A DNA stretch of 6,532 nucleotides, taken from Anaerolineae bacterium (GTDB lineage: Bacteria; Chloroflexota; Anaerolineae; UBA1429). This document shows, one piece after another, positions 1-5,392 of this stretch (the first letter of the stretch is position 1; the number at the start of each line of letters is the position of its first letter). The stretch covers positions 1 to 6,532 of the forward strand of contig SKRJ01000351.1 in assembly GCA_007118555.1 (NCBI GenBank), given 5' to 3'. The notes beneath the pieces were generated by a model, which worked only from the letters and a program-made list of their open reading frames with translations, was not told the DNA's origin and did not search any database. The position numbers and the translations under genes are program-made.

Positions 1-851
1 CGCAGCAGCTTGGGAAGCGCCCGTCCGGCGGTTCTGTCGCCCAGCGGGCGCAGCTCGGGCGCAGCCTTGCCCTCGGCCACCCGATCGGACTCGTGGGTGC
101 GATAGACGCCAATGACCTCGGGTGGAAAGGGGTCGCTCTGCTGTTGGTCGTACAGGCGGTTGGCCACCACGCGGCAGTTCTCTAACGCCTCCTGGTCCGA
201 GGCCACCCGCGAGATGCGGTACACCAGGACGGTTGGCCGCCCGCCGATGCCGCCTACGATGTCGGACATGAAATCGGTGTTGGCCAGGTTGTTGTAGACG
301 GCGTTGGTAAAGACATAGACGATCACCTCGGCCGTGCGCAGCAGGGGCTCGGCACGGGCACGATTGACGAGTCTGCCCCCCTCGCCCGTGTCAAAGTCGG
401 GTGTGTCGATCAGCAAGAGATGCGGCGCAATGTCCGGTGAGGTGGCATACAGAGGCGGCCCCGCGCTGGCCGTCTGTTCGGCGTCCTCCCAGGGCACCGG
501 GGCCTGGGGGAGGCGGTGCAGCAGACGGGTCGCGATCTCGGGGCCCGCCAGCACCTCGGGGTGTCCGACCAGGAGGGCGCGTGCGGTCAGGCCGGCGCGA
601 AAGGCCACCCGCGACAGATAGCGCCCGGCCAGGGCGTTCACCAGGGTGGATTTGCCGGTGCTGCCGCCGCCGCACACCGCCACCAGCAGCACGGGGATGC
701 CAAACTGCAGGGCGGGGAGCACGTTGCGCTCCAGGGTCTGGAGCCAGACGCCCTGGGGCGGCGCGCCCACGGTGTCGCGCAGCAGTTGCGGCAGGACGTC
801 GCGCAGGGTCTGCACGTGCCCTTGCAGCGCGAAATAGGATTCATCCTGCAT
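1..851 (-). CDS. Dynamin/YfjP-like P-loop GTPase, C-terminus outside window
   Basis: The first 283 residues of a GTPase are visible; the gene continues past the left edge. A Walker A/G1 motif (G-G-G-S-T-G-K-S, residues 61-68) follows a hydrophobic strand (residues 53-60). A G2-type threonine is plausible at T89 in G-L-T-A-R. The G3 motif is L-I-D-T-P-D at 147-152, with proline and aspartate where classical GTPases have x-G. The expected N/T-K-x-D G4 is not recognisable: the strand V-L-V-Y (208-211) is followed by R-I-S-R. The layout, with an N-terminal helical segment of about 50 residues before G1 and G3 some 80 residues later, resembles stand-alone dynamin-superfamily or YfjP/Era-like GTPases; the exact family is not certain. 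No membrane segment is visible in this part. The ATG at 851 is the only ATG, GTG or TTG in this frame after an in-frame stop at 912-914, but it lacks a good ribosome binding site. It is last in the visible operon, 65 nt after the MscS gene. Role is unknown; membrane remodelling or a signalling switch would fit. Confidence 0.8.
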   Translation of the reverse strand, partial: MQDESYFALQGHVQTLRDVLPQLLRDTVGAPPQGVWLQTLERNVLPALQFGIPVLLVAVCGGGSTGKSTLVNALAGRYLSRVAFRAGLTARALLVGHPEVLAGPEIATRLLHRLPQAPVPWEDAEQTASAGPPLYATSPDIAPHLLLIDTPDFDTGEGGRLVNRARAEPLLRTAEVIVYVFTNAVYNNLANTDFMSDIVGGIGGRPTVLVYRISRVASDQEALENCRVVANRLYDQQQSDPFPPEVIGVYRTHESDRVAEGKAAPELRPLGDRTAGRALPKLL

Positions 852-912
852 GGTCAGACCACAGGGGCCGTGGGCCCTGGTAGAGCGCAGGCTCGGCCAA
901 AGGGATCCTCCT
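841..912 (-). promoter_or_regulatory. Strong Shine-Dalgarno and short leader ORF overlapping the GTPase start
   Basis: A perfect AGGAGG lies at 907-912 on the minus strand, right after the MscS stop codon. The start it best serves is a TTG at 898-900 (6 nt spacing). This opens a 20-codon frame ending in TGA at 841-843, overlapping the GTPase ATG at 849-851 in a different frame. The GTPase ATG has no comparable site of its own. This looks like possible translational coupling through a leader peptide, or a mis-assigned or frameshifted start. The AGGAGG is seen directly; the coupling is inference. Confidence 0.3.
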
Positions 913-916
913 CATG

Positions 917-2188
917 CTACACCAGTTCCATGTCGTGGTCAGCCAGGGCCTCTCGCACGGCCAGGAGCAGCTCGCTGGTGACCTCGGGGATGTGCAAGGG
1001 GTCGTTGAGCCAGGCGGTGAGCTGCATCGAGGTGCGAGGCGTTCCGGCGGGCAGACGGCCAAAGGCGGTGTAGAGCACGGCGGGCTTGGGATCGGACAGT
1101 ACCTTGTCGTGCTTGCCAACGGCATGCAGGGCGACGCTCGCGGCCTCTTGCGGGTCGCCCTCGTGGGCCACGGCCAGTGGAATCTGGAGGCGCACGCCGG
1201 TCGGGCTCTTGGAATAGTTGCGGATGGCGCCGGTGACAAAGCTCTGATTGGGCATCACCACGGCTACATTGTCGGCGGTGCGCATCGTTGTCGCGCGTAT
1301 GCTCAGGCTCTCGACGACGCCGATCTCGCCGGCTACGTTGATCACGTCGCCGGGGCGCAACGATTGATCGAACAGCAACAGGACGCCAGCGACCAGGTTG
1401 CTGAACACCTGCTGCGAGCCAAAGCCGATGGCCACCGTCAGGCCACCGCTGATAAAAGCCACTGTCGAGGTGTCCAAACCCAGGGCGCCCAGCGCAAAGG
1501 TCACACCCACGATAATGACGGCATAGCGCGCGATGGTCAGCACGGCGTTGACCATCGCCGGATCGGTGTTGGTGCGCGGCGCAATGGATCGCTGTACAAC
1601 CGCCTGCCCCGCCCACGAAAAGGCGAATAAAAAGTAGAGCACCACGGCCGTTGTGAACAGGGGCCCCAAAAGGATAGGCGACTCGCCGATGGTCATCACA
1701 TGCGCCTCTGCCACGGCCTCCAGATCAATGAGCAGCCCCAGCACCCGCAACAGCGCCACGATCCCGACCATGGGGGCCAGCAGACGTACCTGGATCGACC
1801 GCTTGCGATGCTGGCCCAGCCAGGTCGTCAGAGCCACGGTGACCAGGCGATAGACCAGGATGAGCCAGAACAGGAACACCCACTCCCCCAAGAGCCCGGC
1901 GGGGCGGTTCCACGCGCGAAAGAGCGCCTGAGCCAGCCACATCAGCAGCAGGCCCGCCAGCGGAAAAACGGCTCTATCCAGCAAAACCCAGATCGAGAGT
2001 AACGTCGGCTTGGACTTGAGGCCCAGCCGGCGCTGCATGCGCTTGTCCAACGAGTCCCATGCGCGCAGTTCCTCTGTCAACAGCCAGGCCAGGCCCAGTA
2101 CCAGCAGAAACGCGAGCCACTGCTGCCACACGGCCGGGCGACGCAAGAATACCAGGATTACGCGTAATTGTTCGCCCATGCTATCCAT
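917..2188 (-). CDS. MscS-family mechanosensitive ion channel
   Basis: A 423-residue small-conductance mechanosensitive channel homologue, expected in the cytoplasmic membrane, where it opens under tension to release solutes. Hydrophobic segments lie near residues 24-37, 64-90, 101-124, 138-158, 172-196 and 212-237, ahead of the pore helix at about 243-272. This is more membrane segments than E. coli MscS (286 residues, three helices). The pore helix carries G-L-T-V-A-I-G-F-G-S-Q-Q and then S-N-L-V-A-G-V-L-L. Aligned by eye to E. coli MscS, V252 and F256 take the places of gate residues L105 and L109. The beta domain (about 277-320) holds T-T-M-R-T-A-D (300-306), identical to E. coli, and V-M-P-N-Q (311-315). 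The alpha/beta cytoplasmic domain follows, but the protein stops at M-E-L-V, just before the usual P-[FY]-P-Q barrel strand. Start: ATG 2188 has only a weak site (GACGAG); ATG 2179 is equally possible. The gene lies 36 nt after the lipoprotein gene, so the two are probably cotranscribed. Confidence 0.93.
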   Translation of the reverse strand: MDSMGEQLRVILVFLRRPAVWQQWLAFLLVLGLAWLLTEELRAWDSLDKRMQRRLGLKSKPTLLSIWVLLDRAVFPLAGLLLMWLAQALFRAWNRPAGLLGEWVFLFWLILVYRLVTVALTTWLGQHRKRSIQVRLLAPMVGIVALLRVLGLLIDLEAVAEAHVMTIGESPILLGPLFTTAVVLYFLFAFSWAGQAVVQRSIAPRTNTDPAMVNAVLTIARYAVIIVGVTFALGALGLDTSTVAFISGGLTVAIGFGSQQVFSNLVAGVLLLFDQSLRPGDVINVAGEIGVVESLSIRATTMRTADNVAVVMPNQSFVTGAIRNYSKSPTGVRLQIPLAVAHEGDPQEAASVALHAVGKHDKVLSDPKPAVLYTAFGRLPAGTPRTSMQLTAWLNDPLHIPEVTSELLLAVREALADHDMELV

Positions 2189-2224
2189 CTCGTCTTTTCT
2201 GTGTCAAACGCCGGTCTTGGCATG

Positions 2225-4576
2225 CTACTCTTCCGGGTTGTCGTTCTCCAGATCGGGGGTGGGCGTTGGGACGATCGGCGCGGGAGCGCTGAGCGCATTC
2301 ACGAACGCTTCCAGTTCGTCCACAAGACCCACATCACCGTCCAGCCAGCGCTCGAGAAGCACGGCGCCCTGCTGCCACGGGGAGTCGTCGCCTTTGGGAA
2401 TCCGGGATACGACCACGGACGTGGCCTGCTCCAGGAACCCCGCGATCACCGGATCCTCCGCTATGGTGACGTTGATATTGGCAGGTACGCGCCCGGCTTG
2501 CGCCATGAGCATCTGCTGGGTCTCGGCGCTCGTCAGATGCAGCCCATAGGCCAGGGCCAACTCGGTCGCTAGTGGCGACAGGTCGGGGTTGAACAGCAGC
2601 AGATCGGCCGAGAGAAATGTCCGGCTCTCGCCATGAGGCCCTGCCGGAAGAGACGCCGCGCGCAGGCGATCCGCGCCCACCCGAGCCCGCAGCTCCCACA
2701 AGAGGGACGAATCGGCGATGAGATAGGCGGTGTCGCTCTCTGTAAACGATTGGATGAGCGCATCGGCATCCGGGCTCACCGATACCCCCGGCGTCTCGCT
2801 GGCCTCCTGCAGCCAGTCGAGCCACTCGGCGAGGCCCTCGGTATCCCAGACGGGCTGCTGCCCACTCGTCGATTCGCCAGCCGCCGTAGCGCCCCAGAGC
2901 ACCCAGGGCATCCCGGCATACAACCCCACGCCCTGCCCGTCGCGCGCCTCTCGCAAAAGATCCTCCAGCGTGGGGGCGGGGTTGGCGACCTGCTCGGCGT
3001 CATAGTAGAGGGCCGTCAGGCGCAGTGATACGGGCAGCCCATAGAGCTGTCCGTCCATGTTGGCGGCCTGCCAGGCCGTCGGCAAAAAGCGTTGGGCCAG
3101 ATCCTGCGGAACGAGAGCCTCCAACTCGTGCAGCAATCCCTGTTCGGCCAGGGACGCCAGCCATTCACTGGGGCCGAGCACCAGATCGGGGCCTGTCCCC
3201 TGGGCCATGGCCTCGGCATAGAGCGCCGGCAGGTCGGCAGGCCGTATCTCCTTGCTGACGACATAGACGCCGGGGCAGGTCCGCATAAAGCGCTGAGAGG
3301 CCTGTCGCAGGGCCTGCATATCGTTTCCCTGCCAGGTGTGCCAGATGCGCAGGGTGCCCTCCAGGGTGCATGCGGTCTCTGCTACGTCGCCATTGTCCAG
3401 GCCATGGGCCTCGTTGATGTCGGCCGAGAGCTGTTCGGCCGCCTCGGACACGCTGACCACGCCCTCCAGGGCCAGGGTATAGGCGGCATCCCCCTGCTCG
3501 AGCACAGCACGCACCTGTGGCAGGTTGGGCAAGGCGACCGCGGTCTGGATCTGAGCCAGGAACGCGGCGGTGGCAGGGTTGAGACGGGCATCCACGCGCA
3601 CCTGCGCGTTGGCCGGAATCGTCGACGTCTCGCGCGCCAGCCGGGTTTGCTGCTCGACGCCCGTCAAAAAGCGGGCCAGGCGCAGGGCGAGCGCCGATTG
3701 GCGCGCCGACGAGGAAGCATTCAGCGCCATGACCTGGCTCTCCAGCAGGGGGCCGGCCTGGCCAAACGGGCCGGCGGGCAGTTGCACCGCTCCGACGACC
3801 TCCACGCCAAGGGTCTCGCGCAGATGCGGCAGATCCCGTGTTTCGCCCACATAGTAGAGGACCTGGCCGTCCTCAAAGAGCTGTCGGGCGACCTGCGGGT
3901 CCGCTGTCATAAAGACTCGTTCGTTCTCTTGGGCGATCCTGAGCCAGCCCAGCCAGTTGGCAAAGCCGCCCTCATCCAGAATGATCCGACCTTGCTCGTC
4001 GAGCAGCTCGCCGCCAAAGGCCTTGATCCCCCAAAAGCTGTGGTAGAAATTGACCGGCAGGGCGAGCCCACGATCGGCGGTGGCCTCGGCCAGGAGCTCG
4101 TCCAGCGTGCGGGCGGGCGCCTCGACGAGCTCCCTGTTATAGTAGAGCACCATGGTGTCCAACGCAAGAGGCAGCCCATAGAGGCGCTCCTCGAATCGTG
4201 GCCGCACCAGGGCGCGTGCATAGAGAGCCGACGTGTCGAGATCGTAGGGGGTCAGGTCCTGTATGAGCTGATCTTCGGCCAGGGGACCCACCTGGCCACC
4301 CGGGAGGATCAGCAGATCGGGCCCCAGCCCCATCGCGGCGCGGGTGCGGTAACGGGCGACCAACTGATCGGCGGGCACAGCCACACGCAAGATGGTGGTG
4401 TCGGGATAGATCTCGACGAACCGATCGATGATGGCGTGCAGGGTCTCTGCCCGGGAGCCCTCCCAGGCGTGCCACACGATGATCTGGCCACCGACCTCGG
4501 GCGAGGCGGGCGGGCGTGCGCACGCGGCCAACCAGAGCGCGATTGCTACAAGCAGGCACCGACGGATTGTTTGCAT
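2225..4576 (-). CDS. Lipoprotein with two tandem extracellular solute-binding domains
   Basis: A 783-residue protein with a lipoprotein signal: R5-R6, a hydrophobic core, and lipobox L-A-A-C with C19 as the lipidation site. Two family 1 (sugar-type, MalE/UgpB-like) solute-binding domains follow, at about 32-394 and 406-767. They repeat the same landmarks: V-W-H-A-W-E-G-S (34-41) and I-W-H-T-W-Q-G-N (411-418); G-P-D-L-L-I-L-P (85-92) and G-P-D-L-V-L-G-P (462-469); L-Y-G-L-P with a downstream L-Y-Y (132-146 and 511-525); L-P-A-G-P-F-G (266-272) and L-P-A-G-P-H-G (643-649); I-P-A-N (320-323) and V-P-A-N (697-700). The tail is P-T-P-T-P then acidic. A normal family member has one domain of about 400-450 residues. 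The fold implies binding of a sugar or similar solute outside the membrane; the ligand cannot be told. ATG 4576 is preferred because AGGGAG sits just before it and the signal peptide is then typical. A GTG at 4594 would add six residues. No ABC permease or ATPase is nearby. First gene of the operon with the MscS channel. Confidence 0.9.
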   Translation of the reverse strand: MQTIRRCLLVAIALWLAACARPPASPEVGGQIIVWHAWEGSRAETLHAIIDRFVEIYPDTTILRVAVPADQLVARYRTRAAMGLGPDLLILPGGQVGPLAEDQLIQDLTPYDLDTSALYARALVRPRFEERLYGLPLALDTMVLYYNRELVEAPARTLDELLAEATADRGLALPVNFYHSFWGIKAFGGELLDEQGRIILDEGGFANWLGWLRIAQENERVFMTADPQVARQLFEDGQVLYYVGETRDLPHLRETLGVEVVGAVQLPAGPFGQAGPLLESQVMALNASSSARQSALALRLARFLTGVEQQTRLARETSTIPANAQVRVDARLNPATAAFLAQIQTAVALPNLPQVRAVLEQGDAAYTLALEGVVSVSEAAEQLSADINEAHGLDNGDVAETACTLEGTLRIWHTWQGNDMQALRQASQRFMRTCPGVYVVSKEIRPADLPALYAEAMAQGTGPDLVLGPSEWLASLAEQGLLHELEALVPQDLAQRFLPTAWQAANMDGQLYGLPVSLRLTALYYDAEQVANPAPTLEDLLREARDGQGVGLYAGMPWVLWGATAAGESTSGQQPVWDTEGLAEWLDWLQEASETPGVSVSPDADALIQSFTESDTAYLIADSSLLWELRARVGADRLRAASLPAGPHGESRTFLSADLLLFNPDLSPLATELALAYGLHLTSAETQQMLMAQAGRVPANINVTIAEDPVIAGFLEQATSVVVSRIPKGDDSPWQQGAVLLERWLDGDVGLVDELEAFVNALSAPAPIVPTPTPDLENDNPEE

Positions 4577-4662
4577 GATCTCCCTATGGGGCACGTCAGG
4601 GGCCGCAAAGGATCTGACAATAGCGCGGCCTCTACTCCAGCTGTCGTCGAGCTACTGCGCCA

Positions 4663-4671
4663 AGTATACCA
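4663..4671 (-). promoter_or_regulatory. Extended -10 promoter for the lipoprotein-MscS-GTPase operon
   Basis: The minus strand reads TGGTATACT: a TGn extension plus TATACT (5 of 6 to TATAAT). No convincing -35 is present at 16-18 nt, as is allowed for extended -10 promoters. Transcription would start near 4656, giving a leader of about 80 nt. That leader can fold using GGCCGC (4601-4606) with GCGGCC (4625-4630), or alternatively GTCAG (4595-4599) with CTGAC (4614-4618). It lies downstream of the RRM-gene terminator, so it would make the operon independent. Assignment is by consensus only. Confidence 0.45.
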
Positions 4672-4747
4672 TGTGGGCGTCGACGGCTCTATTCCCGAGG
4701 AGTTGTCAAGGGTGGGCGAGGGCGCATTCTGGGTGCACTCTATGCAG

Positions 4748-4777
4748 AAACGGCACAGGGGATCCCTGTGCCGTTTT
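4748..4777 (-). terminator. Rho-independent terminator after the RRM gene (bidirectional form)
   Basis: A perfect 10-bp stem pairs CGGCACAGGG (4751-4760) with CCCTGTGCCG (4764-4773) around a GAT loop. It is extended by AAA at 4748-4750 facing TTT at 4774-4776. It starts 18 nt after the RRM stop codon. On the minus strand the tail is TTTCTG, rather short; on the plus strand it is TTTTGATT. No plus-strand gene ends here, so the minus-strand role is preferred. Confidence 0.8.
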
Positions 4778-4791
4778 GATTGCGCTGCGAA

Positions 4792-5082
4792 CTACCAGCG
4801 GTTGGACGATCGGCCGCGGCTGCCGCCGTTGTCCGAGTCACGCCGGGGGCGAGCCTCAGCCACGGTGACGTTACGCCCGTCAAGCGGCTTGTCGTTCAAC
4901 TCCTCAATGGCTTTTTGTGCATCGGCTGTATTCGCCATCTCCACAAAGCCAAAGCCACGTGAGCGACCGGTGTCACGGTCGGTGATCACGTCTGCGGTAG
5001 CCACTGGGCCAACTGCCGAAAAGGCCTGGCGCAGGCTGTCGTCATTGGTATCATAGCTCAGATTACCAACATACAATTTCAT
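4792..5082 (-). CDS. Small RRM-domain RNA-binding protein
   Basis: A 96-residue protein consisting of one RNA recognition motif and a short basic tail. RNP2 is L-Y-V-G-N-L at 3-8 and RNP1 is R-G-F-G-F-V-E-M at 42-49, so the aromatic RNA-contacting residues Y4, F44 and F46 are present. The domain ends near residue 77. The tail (78-96) is rich in Arg, Ser, Gly and Asp, as in cyanobacterial Rbp-type proteins and other small bacterial RRM proteins. Such proteins bind single-stranded RNA in the cytoplasm and are often linked to cold or stress adaptation; that is family knowledge, not shown here. The start is fixed by AAGGAG at 5092-5097, 9 nt before the ATG, and by RNP2 beginning at residue 3. The frame stays open upstream to about 5388, but that part has no RRM sequence and crosses two hairpins. 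The gene forms its own unit, bounded by a terminator on each side. Confidence 0.93.
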   Translation of the reverse strand: MKLYVGNLSYDTNDDSLRQAFSAVGPVATADVITDRDTGRSRGFGFVEMANTADAQKAIEELNDKPLDGRNVTVAEARPRRDSDNGGSRGRSSNRW

Positions 5083-5106
5083 CGTCTCGGTCTCCTTCTT
5101 TTCTGC

Positions 5107-5121
5107 GGTGCAAAGCGCACC
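5107..5121 (-). other. Small hairpin just before the RRM gene ribosome binding site
   Basis: GGTGC (5107-5111) pairs with GCACC (5117-5121) around a 5-nt loop, ending 9 nt upstream of the Shine-Dalgarno in the transcript. It is short and may be chance. If it forms, it would leave the ribosome binding site exposed in an A-rich single strand. Confidence 0.25.
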
Positions 5122-5148
5122 CAATACTAGATAGATCAGGTCGCGCCC

Positions 5149-5184
5149 AAAAAGAAAGCCCCCCAGGAAATGGCCCTGGCGGGG
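5149..5184 (-). terminator. Terminator-like hairpin in the RRM gene leader (possible attenuator)
   Basis: In the minus-strand transcript CCCC-G-CCAGG (5184-5175) pairs with CCTGGGGGG (5167-5159), with one bulged G and a 7-nt loop GCCATTT. It is followed at once by CTTTCTTTTT (5158-5149), so it has the full shape of an intrinsic terminator. It ends 66 nt before the RRM start codon and lies downstream of the candidate promoter at 5218-5246. In that case it would act as an attenuator or conditional terminator. The alternative is a second terminator for the caspase-like gene, with an unseen promoter further down. Confidence 0.55.
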
Positions 5185-5217
5185 TAAACCGATCAAGTGC
5201 TTCCGAATCCTGTGCAT

Positions 5218-5246
5218 AGTATCGCACACTCTGGGGCAACCTCCAA
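5218..5246 (-). promoter_or_regulatory. Candidate promoter of the RRM gene with dyad around the -10
   Basis: On the minus strand TTGGAG (5241-5246, 3 of 6 to consensus) is followed after 17 nt by GATACT (5218-5223, 4 of 6), which has a TGn extension. The start would be near 5211, giving a leader of about 130 nt. An inverted repeat, TGTGC (5211-5215) and GCACA (5224-5228), exactly flanks the -10 hexamer and could be an operator. The position between a terminator and the gene supports it. Confidence 0.4.
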
Positions 5247-5263
5247 ATGGGCGGAAAACGTGT

Positions 5264-5297
5264 GAACGCCTGGAGGGGGGATCACCTCCAGGCGTTC
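5264..5297 (-). terminator. Terminator of the caspase-like gene
   Basis: A perfect 13-bp inverted repeat, GAACGCCTGGAGG (5264-5276) and CCTCCAGGCGTTC (5285-5297), with an 8-nt loop. It lies about 95 nt after the stop codon of the caspase-like gene. The minus-strand tail is ACACGTTTTCC, so the U tract is offset from the stem and weaker than ideal. The stem strength and position between two genes make a terminator or 3' mRNA-stabilising hairpin the best reading. Confidence 0.65.
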
Positions 5298-5314
5298 CTA
5301 TCGCGTTACAGGGC

Positions 5315-5328
5315 CGACGCCGGCGTCG
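5315..5328. repeat. 14-bp perfect palindrome
   Basis: CGACGCCGGCGTCG reads the same on both strands, with no loop. It sits in the 3' untranslated stretch between the caspase-like gene and its hairpin terminator. It could be a protein-binding site or chance in GC-rich DNA; no partner copy was noticed elsewhere in the window. Confidence 0.35.
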
Positions 5329-5392
5329 CGGGGTGTGGTCCAGGCCCATTCCGGCCGATCTTCCTGCGCCAGACACACCCGCGAGCACGGTC

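Noticed and set aside
401..883. 160-codon plus-strand frame and its overlapping neighbours
   Set aside because: It is an Arg/Pro/Ala-rich shadow opposite the GTPase gene, whose P-loop and D-T-P-D motifs identify the coding frame.
914..1630. 238-codon open frame on the plus strand
   Set aside because: It lies entirely opposite the strongly conserved MscS pore and beta domain, and its composition (Gly, Gln, His-rich) is typical of an antisense shadow.
4592..4594. GTG start for the lipoprotein, adding six residues
   Set aside because: The ATG at 4576 has AGGAG-like AGGGAG close upstream and gives a typical signal peptide. The GTG has no clear site before it.
4704..4709. TTGACA as the -35 of the lipoprotein operon promoter
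   Set aside because: It is a perfect -35 hexamer on the minus strand, but 35 nt from the TATACT and without a -10 at 16-18 nt.
3092..5056. 654-codon open frame on the plus strand
   Set aside because: It is antisense to the lipoprotein and RRM genes, whose domains are clear. It has no recognisable domain and crosses a terminator hairpin. Long antisense frames are expected in GC-rich genes.
5124..5129. TAGTAT as the -10 of the RRM gene
   Set aside because: No -35 resembling consensus lies at 16-18 nt, since that stretch is the T-run of the hairpin. Kept only as a fallback if the hairpin proves to be the upstream gene's terminator.
5083..5388. N-terminal extension of the RRM protein to 198 residues
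   Set aside because: The extra 102 residues have no domain, run through two hairpins, and the internal ATG at 5082 has a good Shine-Dalgarno directly before the RRM.
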